64,000 nt of DNA from Saururus chinensis (taxonomy: Eukaryota; Streptophyta; Magnoliopsida; Piperales; Saururaceae). The translations under genes were made by a program, and so were the position numbers. Shown in pieces: positions 33,401 through 46,985 of this stretch. The stretch spans positions 20,319,092 through 20,383,091 of the forward strand of contig CP141143.1 of assembly GCA_035235625.1 (NCBI GenBank), read 5' to 3'. The notes beneath the pieces were generated by a model, which saw nothing but the letters and a program-made list of their open reading frames with translations, ran no database searches and was not told the origin of the DNA. Position 1 is the stretch's first letter. Each line of letters begins with the position of its first letter.

Positions 33401-36400
33401 GCATTAAAAACGTTTCCATTTCTAATACCCTTAGTTGGGTTTTATTGATGTTATTTTATTTTTAACTTACCAGCTATGTCAAAAAGGAATTCATAATGTG
33501 GAATGTACTCATTATGGAAAGTATTTCTTGGGCTTTTGGGTCATTTTAAGATCCACGTGTTAGATAGTTAAGTGAGAATTTATTGTGGAATTGAATTTGG
33601 GGGTTCGTGAGAGAAGTGTGAATTTGGTTTCCTCATGAATTAATAGCTCCATGTTGATATGAGTAGGACATTGTGAATAGTATGAACCCTGGTAAATACG
33701 TTTCCCACTCCATGACAAGCCTTCACTAACCCTTGAAACTGTTAACCCACCCAAATATTTGCCCGGGTATCCACATTCCTATCTTACTACCCCCAATGGT
33801 TTGGTTATATTTGAATGGTTATTCTTGGCTCTTATTTATCCATTATGTCAAATTCTCTCTACAGGTTTATATATTTCCCGCAATGAAAGAAAACATGGAC
33901 ATTTTGTCCTTATAGAAGCATCTCCATTATAAAAGAAATATCCATATAATGGGTCCTAACATGTACAAAGTTTACATAAACTGAAATTGTTTTTTATATT
34001 TTTTCTTCAAATTTTGTTATCAACATAGTAATACTTTTAATTATACCTTGTATGGAGGTTTGGTAAAATCTATCTTTTGATTTGAATTAAAAAACACTGC
34101 CAACCTACACATATTTTTCATAAAAATAAGGCTTGAAAAAATTCCTTGTTTTTCAACAATAACCGTCCATCAAATTTTTTAAAGAGGTCAAATTCAATTG
34201 CGTTGTCATGTGCGTATCAGGCTCAATCTGATATACATAGCTGTAAACTTGAATGTCATTCATACATGTGATAGCATTTATATGTTTATACTGCATTCTT
34301 ATATGTAGTTTTGAATATGGCAAAAATAAAAAGTGAACACTATAAGATATTTTCTTGCTACTTTTCACCGAGACTGTTCTTGGTTCGTACATATCAGATT
34401 TTCATCAGACTTCATCAAACCTATGTCGTTTGTTTCTCAGTTTGGTTCTCAATTTTTGCAACAGCGTTAGATCGGATACCAAGGAAGATATAACAAACAT
34501 TGAAGATGTTCAGGAGCATGATTTGAAGGGTGCGGCCTCTCTATTCAGTCTCAAAAACTGCAACCACTCTGGAGGATGAATTTGTTGAGTTTCCTATTTA
34601 TTTTCTTACTTTTTCTCTGTTGTTGTCCGTGTACCATTTCGCTGTAGGGGGGAAATTCGGTTCTTTGGCTAGTTTCTCAATCGACCCTTTCCCCCTGTTA
34701 TGTCAATTCAATACTTTTTTTTTGTGAAGAATGTCATCAATACATGTCAAAGACACAAAGTTGGTATAAGATAAGGATAATATATACTCAATAAATGAAA
34801 CGGCTTCCTTTATTTCTCATGATTAGAGTTTATCAGTATTTAATTTCGATAGAAGAGTAAATTTTTTTTTTTGCTTTTATGTTCACCTTGTACTTATATA
34901 TTAGTTCTTAAAAGCGTGGACACGTTATTGTTAGGTAATATTTTTTATTTTTCTTATAGGTATTTATTATTGAACTAGTAAGCATGCACGTACATTGTAC
35001 ATAGGGTTCAAACTATCTAGATCATCAGAACAATTGAAAAACGGAGATAGTGTCCGGCTTAATTAGATAAGTAATGAATTCTCATAAAGTTTTCCGCCCT
35101 AGATAAAAAGTTTTAGTATGAAATCAATTATCTATTTATATGAATTTTTATATAAATATTTTAGTATCTATGAAGACATTACAAAACAATGACTACTAAA
35201 ACTTACAGTTATTTTGAAGCAATTCCAGTTGTACTAATCTCTTCAGCAGCCATGGTTCAAAACGTTTTAAGGAGTATGATATGGTACTCTCATGCATGTC
35301 TTCTATGCCTAGAGGATTGGAAGCCCTCCTACGGATGCTCGAACATTGCTCAAAAAAATTTGGGTATAAATTTGTCAAAAATAGGGGCTATTTGGGTATA
35401 AATTTGTCAAAAAAATTAATTGAAAAATATGCTTTATGATGAAGTGAAATAGGGTAGTTGTGGGTGCATTTATTGTGATTGAGAATTTGGAATACTAAAT
35501 AAATCTAGATTTTTGAGGCATTTCTTGATGGATTTATAGGAGATTCGTTGCTAATCAATTTTTTGGCATTCCCAAATACGATTTTGCTTCATCTCCACAA
35601 ATTTTGTCACATATCTATATCCAAAAAGCCCCACAGAGTATTAGAGGCAGCTAATGTAAAACCTTTTTCTCTTTGTTTCGGTTCGGTTTAGAAGTTATGT
35701 CTTGAACCATTCTGGCATAACTAGGAGGATTTTCTCTTGACTTTGGTGTCTTTATTAGAAATTAAATTCTATCAGTTGAAAAAATTCTTAGAATAAGACT
35801 TATTTGGCAATTTAAGAGAAGTTTATGTGGGAGCTACAGCCTGACCAATCAAAACTTGGCACCCCCCCTCTCTCTCGTGGCGCTAAGATGTAGTTGCAAA
35901 GTGGTTTCTTGAAAAATCTTTGACCTATTCTTTTTAAACATCCTAAGCTACCAGAGCTTTGACTCATATCTATCTTTTAAGCTTGCTCAATCAGAACTTC
36001 CTTGCTAAATCAGTCTAACAACTTTTGGTTAGGGGGGATTTTAAAAAAAAAACTTTAAAAGGGGCAAGAAAATTTCCCCACCCCTTTCTCACACATCCCT
36101 CCCTCGCCCTTTGGTGGTACGTCCATCCTCTATCTTTAGTTAGAGGGTCATTTTTCTAAAGGATTCCCACGCAGCTGGACTTTAACTTTGAGACAACACT
36201 TTCCTATCAAAGGTCATTTTTTATTAGTGTTTTATTAAAGCCTTGCTGCCAAGTTTGCTAGTTTTTTTAGGCCTTCAATCCACCCTCAATGCTCTCTCTC
36301 TCTCTCCTCATGTCTTCTCTCACTCTCTCTCTTAGAGTTCAACTCAATTTTCTATCTCTCTTTCAATTCAATCACTATTGATTCAAACATCTCTCATAGA

Positions 36401-36997
36401 TTCTCTCATGTTATATTACTCTCTTGTTTTAAATTCATTAGTGTCTAGAATCATTGTTTAGAAATGTTTATTTTATTTTTATAGGATTTGAGTTTGCATA
36501 GCTCGAGCCCAATTTAGAAATTGGAGATAAGAGAATTTACGATGAATTTCGACTTTTATGAATACTTATTTGTAGAATTAGAGATTATATGATTGTTAGA
36601 ATATGGTCTGATTGATTGTTGGTTGGATTTGATATTTTTTCTATTTCTTCTACATTTTTGTGAATTTTTAAGTTGCATGATATTCTCATCTACATATTGG
36701 AAAAACCATAAGTGACTCTATACATGTAAAAAATTCATGAAATTTTAACCATGATGCGATTATAATTATATTGATTTTATTTGATTTTTAGGGAATTTTA
36801 GGAAGTCTTTAGGTAGGTCAAAAGACCAAATTAGCCCTCTGATTTTAATTATTTTTTTACTTCTAGATGATTGATTTTCAGGGTACAAAAATTTGTACGA
36901 AGTTCAAATTACTGTAGTAGTGTTCAGTAAAAATCTTGTGAATTTTTTAAGTCTCTGTGATTTATCATTATTTAATCCTTAAAGCTGCATTTTTATA

Positions 36998-37022
36998 TAC
37001 TATATATATATATATATATATG
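36998..37022. repeat. TA microsatellite
   Basis: About 11 TA dinucleotides within AT-rich DNA. Confidence 0.9.
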
Positions 37023-38665
37023 ATTTTCCTGTAGTTAGGGAAAGTGGTGTAAATAAATTTATTTTATTCCTTAATTGTGCATTCTAGATGATATGGGATT
37101 AGCAAGCATGATGTCTCTCATATTTATACAAGGGTAGGTGATTTATAATTATGATACCATTATGTATGAGTAAGTGTATAATTGAATAGATAAATGTCTC
37201 ATGGTATACATGTTAGAATTTTTTGTTGATATGCATGAATTAGAAAAATCATGCATCCTCATATATCATGTGACATATTCATGCATCATTAAGAAGAGTT
37301 AATGGATTTTATGTAAAATAAATCTCATGTAAAGAATAACTTGTGGGTGAATTCTTTGTTTTTTTAAAGCACAAATATCAAATAAGATTTATAATACTTG
37401 TAATTAAACCATTCATAAAAGACATGTCTCGCCTGAATATATGTTCATGAAACATAATATACATATCAATGATAATAAATTAACGCCCAAGTGGCTAAAG
37501 TCATCCAAACAATCTAAAAGTTCAACTAAAGAAAAATAGAAATCTTAAACTTGCTAAGAAGTTTAGTAGCTATCCTTTTGTTACATCCCAAAGTCTTCTA
37601 CTCGCATACTCTTCTAAATAACTTGCATCATGAGGATGCTGGGTATACGAATATACCTAGTGGGATGACTATACAATGACAATAAAGCAATGATACAAGC
37701 ATCATAAACAAAATTCATGAACATATACAATTTAAAGTAAAGTAGTAACTATAACATCGTGACAACACTCAAGAGTTCAACCATGTCTCACTAAGATGTA
37801 TACCACACAAGGTCTTTAAGACTCGGTAGCCACATTTATGAGTTCAACCACACCTCACTAGTTTATGATCTACCACATTTCTTAGTTTCAAACTTTTGCT
37901 GAAGCTATCACCCATCTTCATCCATGCTATGAAGTAAAGGCCTATAAGGGCTCATAGACCTAAGTGGTTAAAATTATCAACTTTCATAATCATCAAGACT
38001 TCCTTTGTTGCGCTACAATAAACTATTCATCTTTTTATGCTATGATCCATTTGAACCAACTCCCAAACTAGTGGTCAAACTTCCACTTTTGGAGAGCGGG
38101 AGACCTATGGTCCTTTTTCATATCATGACCCTTCTCCACATAGATAAAATGACTCACTTTTGAGCCAACTAGATACTAGGATCCTTTGTCATTAAGTGTC
38201 AAATGCATTGGTCATGTGTACTTATTTATTACATGAATTTAGATATATACAAGGTTTACTTAACCTAATATCATAAATATTATCATGTATTCACACATTT
38301 ATCATACATAAAATTATGTTATTATATTTAATAAATAATATATAATATGATGGAATGCTTTCTTGAAATTCATGAGCAAATGCACCAACCATAACCTCAT
38401 TAATGTGTTGGCCGAGGTGTTGATGATCACTAATGCCACTATCGACACATCGAACCCATACTGACAATGGATAGACTATGGAAACCCAATATGTTGACAC
38501 TACAACCAACAAGTCGATCACATTATTGATGACCAATATAACACTGACACAACCTAGCGTTTCAATATTAGTATTGTTCATCTTTCCCGAACCACTAACA
38601 TCATCAGAGACCTGTTGACAACCATGTCAATGATCAGGTAGAAAAAGAACAAAGACCGAATTTGT

Positions 38666-40700
38666 AATGACCACAAATTTTTAGTACAATTTTACACCTC
38701 TAATATATTTAAGTTTTAAGTTTTTAACTATTTAAAATTACTTAGAGGAGTTTATTTGGTGAGCATTCTAAAGGACATAATAGGGCTATGAAAAACGAAT
38801 GTGATGAGCCTTGAACCTCTCAAATCGAACATCATGGTCAAAAGTTATGGCCTTAAGAAGTGTACCATCTGCACGAGACCTACTTGAAAAATATGGGATA
38901 GCTTACGTTGAGAAGTTTAGTTTTATAGGGCTCATTGAAACAAGCTCAACGGTACCAAGGATGGGCAAATCCGAGTCCAAGGTTAAAGTCCAAGGTTAAA
39001 GATATGGATGTTTGAAGATAAAATTATAATTTTAAAAAAGGGGGTGTGTGCTCTCGACTTGAGGCAGATCCCCGTGTTATGGGGCAAACCTCCGTGCAGC
39101 AGCTCATGTGAGCATCACCACACCATGCACACCCACGAATTCGGGTGCACCACAATTTTTGGTGGCACGACGCCACGGTTTTGGCACTCCATGCCTTATA
39201 TAAGGGGGTGATGGGGTTTTTACTTATCCATACCCACTCTCTCTATTTTTGGGTCATTCTGAGATCGTTTATATCATTCAAAATGTATTCTTGACTAAAT
39301 AGAGGGTGTTTTATGTAGTGGAGGTGTTATTTTCAAATTTTGATTACTCTAAAGTAAAGAAACCTTGTGAGAGATCCTTCGTCCCCATACTCAAACTTCT
39401 TTTACCAAATTATGAGTCGTTTTAAGTCCAAATTGAGTCATTCAAGAGGTATTCTTAACTAAATCGAGCATGTCAAACGTTGTAGGTAGATTATTTTATG
39501 GTGTTTGTGGAGTCCAGTTCGTTGTCTTTGAACTCGCGTGGTGAGTGAGGTAGTTGTTTTTATCCTATATTATGGCATGAATATTTACTTAGGTTGTCTT
39601 TTAAACTTAATATATGTATGACTTTAGCATGCTATGCGTTAGAGTTAATTTCAAGCTATAATTTATGATTTTCGCACATTTTCGATTTGCAAAATAATTA
39701 TTTGTGGGAGTAGGATTTAGATTATATATTATATGTTTTAATCATATGATTGATATATTTTGATTTTTATGATTGCCTTGTATATTCATTTTATCAAATA
39801 ATTTATCCTTAAATTTTCATTATGAATTATACATGTGGTAGCGTGTGAGATAGAGAAAAATTAGTTTCGCCAATGTTTTAATTAGGAATAACTAAAGTTT
39901 TTGAAAAGCAGTTTTAGAGAATCATTTCTTTGTAGAAGGATGACTCTCAATAATATTTTTAAAAATGCATACAAGCATGGTGATCGAGTTACTTAAACAG
40001 GATAAAGAGAAGGTAACTATCTCATTGTAATGAGCGACCAACCCTATCTTTGTAGCCATTAATAGTGATGCGCTCATGGCTAGTAAAAGCAAGGCTAGGA
40101 TTTTTAAAAGGATAAACTACCCTTTATGAGTCTAAGAACTCATGATTGATTTGGTTGTTCAGAAATATTGTTGAGTGCCCCAATAGAGCTCTGTAGATTA
40201 GATGATGACACAATTATAATCCAGTTTGGAATCAAATGCACGATATTTTAGCCTAGTTAGCCCCTAATGAAGGGTGGGAACCATTAAGAAGGCTACACGC
40301 GCTAAGTAGAAAGTATCATGGGAAAACTCTCTACTCACTTGATCCTGACGCATCATGAGCACGGGTAGCTCTTCTCTTTACAAGCTCGAGGTGCTTTTGC
40401 ATTGATCCATGGAGGAGTAAGAGGTTGTTTTTTTGTACACAGTAAAGTCCATAGGATGGAATATGTGTATGGGACACTTATAGGAAGCCATGAGAGCTTG
40501 TAAACCCTAAAAACATATTTGATACATATGAAGAAGCTCTAAAGGTGGTTTTAGGTGAGAGGCACACCCCGTTTTTATGAAATGTATTATTTATATTATG
40601 TGCTTCGAAACTACCATATATTACTTTATGTCTGATAGTATAAATTTCCCTACTGAGTATAAATATTCTCTGGGCGCTCTTTTACATAAACATGTTTGAT
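38666..40700 (+). mobile_element. LTR related to the outer LTR at 17631
   Basis: It starts TGTAATGACCACAAATTTTT, aligning with the 17631 start. A TATA box (CTTATATAAGGG, about 39195) is followed by GGGTCATTCTGAGATCG and TTTTAAGTCCAAATTGAG blocks in the same order as 21411-21540. A later block (TATCATGGGAAAACTC, near 40316) matches 21853-21870. Its right end was not found and no internal coding region follows, so it is a fragment or solo LTR. Confidence 0.55.
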
Positions 40701-41985
40701 ATATCACTTGAATGATAAATCCTTCATGAAAAACTATGATTTTATATATTTAATCCTCATGAATAAAAAATATTACCTTTTATTCTAAACATGACATAAT
40801 ACTCAAAAAATAACTATAACATGAATTAGAAGACATCAACATGCATATGATTTGATAAAAAAATATGCATCTAAACCATTAAATGGTCACAATGTTAGCA
40901 ATTTGACTTTTTACTCCAACAAAATGCACAATTTCCTTCTCCGCTTTCACAAATATTTGACATGCCTTAAGTCTCTCTCTCTCTCTCTCTCTTTGACTCA
41001 AAGTAACAATGTAAAAAGATTAGGGTCGTTGGGCTCAAAAGGGTACTCACAAGGGAGATATGCAACTAAATTCTAGTGTATAACCACACAAGTAACTGTA
41101 TGTAACAAATTCTTTGAGGCAATTACAAAGCCATCGACACAATTGCTACTATTTGCCAATGTGTCAATCATTCTACTAATGTTTTAAGTAGAATTACTCA
41201 TATTACTGCCTATACATTGTTTTATGTCGAAAGTAGGCTATAAGTTTCATTGACACGCACATTGATGCCAAAAAAAATAAAAATAAAAATCCTCACGACA
41301 CTCTTCTTCCTCAGTGGCAATCAGAAACTCCTCTAGTGACATCAAATTTTCTTCCCTCGTCCTCCCTTCCATATATCCCTCTCTCTTCTTTACTCCATTT
41401 CCTTCCCTTACCTACATAGCCACTGCCATATTATAAATAAAGAATATCACAGTGGACACCCATCGCCAGAAATGCAACCAATAAAAATAAGCTTTTGCAA
41501 CTTTTTTTGTCAATGACCACCTACCGCTCAAAGTGAGGTCGAGGTCAAGAGTATTGACCTAGTATTACTAATGCAAGATGGAGAAGGATCACATGGTGGC
41601 CTAGTCCCCATATTGTAAAGATTTTCACGGCAACTACCTATTGCCATAAGCAAGGCTGAGAATAATAATAATAATAAATTGCATTTTAAAAAACTTGGTA
41701 CATATGTGAGATTTGGTAAATATGATTTGTGGTATATGAGCAACGAAGGACGGAGGAGTTTTTTTATGTGCATGTAACCACGTTCTAAATTATATTATTG
41801 GGCCAGTAATATGCGTATTGGTTTCTAACGTCATTTGCCTATGTCAGAACCCATTTGGCTAGTAATTTGCTTAGTCAATTTACATAATTTGGGCAGTTGA
41901 GTGCAACGTCGTACATATGTAGAGATTACGAGTGATATTTTTTATGTATATATATTTTGTTCCAAAAAGTTATTTTCATCCCATA
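40701..41985. other. AT-rich intergenic DNA
   Basis: No gene is recognised. It contains a CT microsatellite (40975-40992) and an AAT run (about 41663-41680). Confidence 0.5.
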
Positions 41986-44300
41986 CTAGAGATAGCAATG
42001 GGTCGTGTCGGGCCAGGATAGTTGGGCACGGGTCGTGCTAGGCTTGAGCTGGGTACAATCTAGGCTTATGTGAAGGGTCAACCCGGCTTATTCCTTCATC
42101 AAGGAGGCCCGACACACGGACCACAAGTCAGCTGTGCCCATGCGAGGGGCTAGGCCGGCCAGCTGTGGCTTGGTACAAAATTAAAAAAATATATATTGAT
42201 ATATCTTGTAAATTTATAATTTTTTAATTCTTAAGGAGGTGAAAATTGCATCAAAGTATATCCAAACTAAGTTATCACCCACTCACTTGTTTATCATTTA
42301 CAATTTATCATTAACATATCTCTAAGAAAAAAAATATATTTAAATTATCTAAGAAATTAAAAATTTATTAAAGTCTTTTTCTAACTATAGAGATTATATT
42401 TTATCTTTTGCATCTAGTTAATCTTTAAGCAAACACAATACTCCACTGTCTTTGGATTTTGGCGACTCCTCTGATCATCTAGTACTATGTTTCCTGCACT
42501 AAACGAATAATTCAAAGTTACTATAGACACTTGTGGAGTTAGTATATCACACATTAAGACAACAAGCACATGATAGCCTTTTTCATGTGTCCGCCACCAA
42601 ACTCAGATATCAAGGCTACTTATTTCTACTTCGGTTAGAAAATTTATAAAATTATTATATAAATATATAAGTAATTCATTATTAGAAGTATAAATATCTT
42701 TTTTTTATTTCTACTACATAATAACATTGAGGGGTCATTTCTATTTAAAAAAGGACTGGGAATAGTAGTCCTTCTACTACTATACATGGATTAGTATTTA
42801 TCATATAAAGAGTATAAGATATTTTTTATATCTTCTATGAAATTATTATAATTTATATTCATATTAGTATGCATATCTCTACTAATATTTATACACCACT
42901 TAATTTAATTTTAGGTTTTATGATTACACCTAAACAAAAAGAATATGAATACTAATATTATTATATTTTTCTTTTGTTAGCCTCACATTGTAAAATGTAT
43001 GATTATTTTTATTTTAAGAAATATAAGAGTAATATTATAATGTTCATTAAGAACTAAAGAAGTAGGATGGTATATACCATATAATTGGTTGGTAGCTTCA
43101 TAAAAAACCATATAAAAAATTCATAATAACCATTGCAATTTCAAAATCATTATCTCAAATAAAGCATTCGGGCATCTTATTGGCACACCATAATTAAAGC
43201 ATTTCTTTTTAATTATAATAATATTTTAACATTAAATAAGTGTTATTCCATCTATATTTAACCTTTAAGACAAAAATTTTATATTTTTTACATTATTGTT
43301 CGCATAACTCTTTAAATTCTTGAGATCTAGATAGAGATGAACTAATATATACTAGCGCTTCTCTCATGTCCTTTATATGATATTTAATAATATTTAAACC
43401 ATTTTGAATAGATAAATTAATAATATGGAAACAATATTTTTCATAGAAAAGTTTACCATTAAATATAGGGCACAAATGTGTTTTAAGATAGTCAATAACA
43501 CTATTATTATTAGAAGTATTATTAAAGTAATGGAAATAAATTTATCATTAATATGATAGTCATGCAAATCCGCCATTATAGACTTACTAATCACAATTCC
43601 CAATGAGAAAATTCTAATAATTAAAAGTAATAATTTTTTTAGTAAAAGTTTTGAAAAGCGTCGTAAAGAATAATGTATAGCAATTGCTACAAGTATGTTT
43701 TTTTTCTGATCTTCTCTTTGCATAGCAATTAGTAACTTTTAGCGGCATTTTTTTGTCTATCGCTAATAAAAGTGTTGCAAATACCCCTTTTTGTTGTTGT
43801 GTGTGATATAATACAACAATATCCTAAATTTTGGTTAGCAAGAGTAATTTTACCTAGAAGCATAAAAAGAATTTTGATAAGTTTACCTTCAGAGTCATTA
43901 AAAAATTCAATACAATCCGATTTAGTTGCACTGAACAAAATGTTATAGAAGGTTGGGTTGAGGGATTCTTCTCGTATATTTTAAACTTTACCTTATCTCC
44001 AAAAGAGAAAAGTTGTTCAATGCACACAATGTATTTGGCCAACTCATTATGAGTTGTACTTTTGTTGTATATGAAAGGACTTGAAAAATTCAATGAGCTA
44101 CCCATGCTACTTAATGAGCTTGCCTCAAATATCTAACTCCATGCTTAGGGGTGCATCGGTCGATGTGCCTAGTAAGATGTGCAATACCTTTAGTACCTCC
44201 ACAACTAAGTTGTGTTTTATAGTATTTGCATACTGCTTTTATTGTTGTTAGCCCAATATTTTTTAGGTTTGATACATTTTGCTTTGTCAAATGCTCATAT
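41986..44300 (-). mobile_element. hAT transposon remnant (autonomous type, decayed)
   Basis: The left end TAGAGATAGCAATGGGTCGT (41987) followed by GGGC-rich subterminal repeats (to about 42175) is typical of plant hAT termini. The interior carries minus-strand transposase homology from BED finger to C-terminal dimerisation domain. The matching right terminus was not found; a different hAT-type terminus (AGGGTTGTTAACGAGCC) begins near 44601. Confidence 0.65.
42380..44250 (-). pseudogene. hAT transposase pseudogene (BED finger to hAT dimerisation domain)
   Basis: Reading leftward, 44250-44130 gives a BED-like zinc finger with one Cys lost (CKYYKTQLSCGGTKGIAHLT, then RHIDRC). 44105-43729 gives broken N-terminal catalytic-core similarity (NELAKYIVCIEQLFSFGDKV). 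43590-43475 gives NDKFISITL before a frame break. 43475-43293 is open and reads FNGKLFYEKYCFHIINLSIQ and then REALVYISSSLSRSQEFKEL, matching the conserved core. 42600-42425 reads WWRTHEKGYHVLVVLMCDIL, then SFSAGNIVLDDQRS and KTVEYCVCLK, the dimerisation domain. Multiple frameshifts and stops rule out function. Confidence 0.8.
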
Positions 44301-44600
44301 ATAGAAGAAATTTTGTGCTTCTTTGGTGCACTTGCATGTCACCTACGAGTTTCCAATGCCATAGGTGCTGCCTCATCATTGGCTTTGATGTTAAACTTGT
44401 AGTGGGAATGAATCACCCATTGTTTGATGGGTATTTGACTTTTCAGAGTTTCAGAGAAGACCTCCTCATTGACATAAACTCGAGAATAGTAAGTCATTTA
44501 TCTAAAAAAAGAAAGATGAAGAGAAAATTAGAAAGAAAGTATGACAAAATTAAGAATAAAATTAAAAAAATAATTACCTCAATTTTGCGTAAGCACTTGA

Positions 44601-44760
44601 AGTTAGGGTTGTTAACGAGCCGAGATGGCTCGTTGAGTAGGCTCAGCTTGAACTCAATTCGAGCTCGAATAGGCTTGAGCTGAGTTCAAGCAAACCCTTA
44701 CTCAACTCGGCTCGGCTCGAACAAAACTTGAACTCGATGCTACTCGGCTCGAACTCGAAT
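44601..44760. mobile_element. hAT-like terminus rich in CTCGGCTCG repeats
   Basis: AGGGTTGTTAACGAGCCGAG is followed by alternating GAGCTCGA and CTCGGCTCGA motifs on both strands, the usual look of a hAT subterminal region. The partner end is not visible; the sequence runs into the TA microsatellite. Confidence 0.45.
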
Positions 44761-44799
44761 ATAATTTTAAAATTATATATAAATGATATATATAAAATA

Positions 44800-44849
44800 A
44801 ATGATATATATATATATATGCATATTTTATATAAACATAGTTGTTAATT

Positions 44850-44920
<71 letters not shown>
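44800..44920. repeat. long TA microsatellite
   Basis: Interrupted then pure TA dinucleotides (the longest run about 44852-44918). Confidence 0.95.
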
Positions 44921-44930
<10 letters not shown>

Positions 44931-44939
44931 TTATGGCAT

Positions 44940-45030
44940 ACTCCCTCCGTTCTAGATTAGGAGCTCCATTTAATTAGTTCATTTTGAAAAATCAAATAGA
45001 GCTATTAATCTATGATAGAATGAAATATAT
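44940..45030. mobile_element. Stowaway-like MITE fragment
   Basis: ACTCCCTCCGTTCTAGATTA has the Stowaway terminus, and AGAGCTATTAATCTATGATA may belong to its opposite end. It is short and possibly truncated. Confidence 0.45.
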
Positions 45031-45199
45031 AAAATGACATACAATTACATATATGTATCAAGATCATATATCATATCCATTTATATGAGCCAAGGATCAC
45101 TCATGATTGCATGAATCTCGATGTCGCATATCTTCATATTATGATTCAACAACACACATAACTCAGGAGGTGGATTAGTTTATGTCTTCTTGCACCGTC

Positions 45200-45488
45200 G
45201 GATCTAGGGCTGGATTGATATCATTACAGGCCTAAGGCAAAATAGTTATATTATGTTTTTTTATAATTTAGATAATAGTATTAATATTTAATATAAAATT
45301 AACAAATTTATCTTAAAAAAATAAATTTATGTAGAGTAAATTATTCTTGCTTTTGTGGTACAAATTTAAATCTAACCTTATATATTCACATTTTAGTAAG
45401 AAAAAAAGATGAAAATGAAGAGTCATCCATTGGAGAAAGCAATATAAATATAAATGGCTAGTGAGCCAAGAAAATAGAGGCTAAAGAG

Positions 45489-45587
<99 letters not shown>

Positions 45588-45842
45588 CTACTGGTACATA
45601 TTGGAAAGCATATATTGATTGAATGAAGGATGCCAAGGTAGGCCTTTAATAGAAAGAAATCAATACAAATTTAGAGAGTGAAATATGACTAAGTGGACCT
45701 TTAATAGAAATAAATTTATATAAAAATAAAAAAATAAAGAGTCTAAAATTGTATAATGATTTTTTATTAAATAATAGGCCTTTATTTGTGGCGTGGCCTT
45801 AGGCAATTGCCTAAGATGCCTAATGTATTGAGCCGCCCCTGC
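45200..45842. mobile_element. non-autonomous DNA transposon with imperfect inverted ends
   Basis: The left end (AGGGCTGGATTGATATCATT, GGCCTAAGGCAA) and the reverse complement of the right end (AGGGGCGGCTCAATACATTA, then GCCTAAGGCC) are alike. The interior is AT-rich, contains a 95-bp TA run and encodes nothing recognisable. Confidence 0.45.
45491..45586. repeat. TA microsatellite, about 48 units
   Basis: Uninterrupted TA dinucleotides inside the element at 45200-45842. Confidence 0.95.
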
Positions 45843-46019
45843 TTGTATCTCAATTTGATGGCCCATAATGTCTTGGCTTACGCTGATGTATGTGAGCCCA
45901 AACTTATATAAATTTTTTTATAATATATATCATTGTTTAAATTATAATAGATATATAATTTTTATATATGATATATATTTTATAAAAATAAAAATACTGG
46001 AGACACAAATACTAATATA

Positions 46020-46135
46020 TTTCTTCTATCTTAAATTAATAGTTTCATTTGGTTTTTGAAGATGAACTAAAATTAGTTTAATTGAAAAACCAAATGGAGC
46101 TATATATAAGTATATGACGAAGGATAAACATGATA
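46020..46135. mobile_element. MITE fragment (Stowaway-like interior)
   Basis: AATTAATAGTTTCATTTGGT at the left faces AACCAAATGGAGCTATATAT at the right. The block resembles the interior of the elements at 32670 and 44940. Confidence 0.4.
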
Positions 46136-46662
46136 TCACGCTAATATACTTAAAAATACTTTTAAAAAAAGTATGACATTAAGGGGACCAACCTTAGTTT
46201 ACAAAAAAATGATTAGATATTCTTTTAAAAGTTGAAGCATGACCGTCCTCAACTTACAAAATGCATATCATTTTACATGTATTTTGAAATTTTTTAGAGG
46301 CATACTAAAGCCAAATAATAGTTCTTTTATAAGTAATTTATAAGGATGCAAAGAAAAAAAATACAAAGAAGTAGATAGTAACGTTGCCTAAGTGAGTTTT
46401 TATTTTATGCAACCTTTTCAGTGATTATATGTACATAAAGAGAGGAAAATAGTAATGTTGTCTATTTTGAGCATATGTAACTAAAATTTATTTGTCATAA
46501 TTTTTTTCTTTCATAGTGACTATAATCAGATGTTCAATGTGTAGTTGTAATACTTGTTAAAGTATATTTAGTAATATTTAATACTAAAAACATATTAGTA
46601 TGTGTGATACTTTATATACTTTAGATTTTTATATTTGGCCAGCTATTTCATCTCACCACAAA

Positions 46663-46985
46663 TTAGTGGTACATCACTTTTTGTTTGACTTGAGTCCCCA
46701 AATCATCCTTTGGATCAAAATCTTCATCTGCATCATCTGGAATATTATATGGTGTTTCCTCTTCTTCATCTTCATTATTGTCTTTAATATCTTCGTGATT
46801 TTTCCTATGAAGAAAATTATATAATAAATAACATGAAAAAATTATTTTCACTTGAGTGACATAAGGAATTTAAGATGGATGGTCTTTAAAAAACTTAAGC
46901 ACGACTTCAAACACCAAAAAATCAGCTCAATGTCATTCTTCGTGGACATATGTCGATGATTAAATACTTTTTATGAATTGTGTGA
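46663..46985 (-). pseudogene. PIF/Harbinger transposase C-terminal remnant
   Basis: On the minus strand FNHRHMSTKNDIELIFWCLK and SCLSFLKTIHLKF, then after a small frame break CYLLYNFLHRKNHED, match the C-terminal end of plant Harbinger DDE transposases. That region normally reads FN-RHSSLRN-IER-FG-LK-RF-ILK and then an HNF box. An acidic tail (EDEEEETPYNIPDDADEDFD) follows, also usual there. The catalytic N-terminal part is not visible upstream. Confidence 0.65.

Larger units (their letters stand above)
31946..38665. other. AT-rich intergenic DNA with MITEs and eroded LTR-like DNA
   Basis: No gene is recognisable. MITEs at 32144-32465 and 32670-32862 and a possible foldback at 33240-33400 are listed separately. 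36290-36350 is a CT-rich microsatellite and 36998-37021 a TA run. 37580-38230 has LTR-like composition (GGGTATACGAATATACCTAG), comparable with 61030-61080, but no ends could be set. Confidence 0.4.

Noticed and set aside
44279-44683. 134-codon plus-strand open frame with Lys-rich tail
   Set aside because: Its first part is antisense to the hAT transposase remnant and the rest is low-complexity DNA and a hAT-like terminus.
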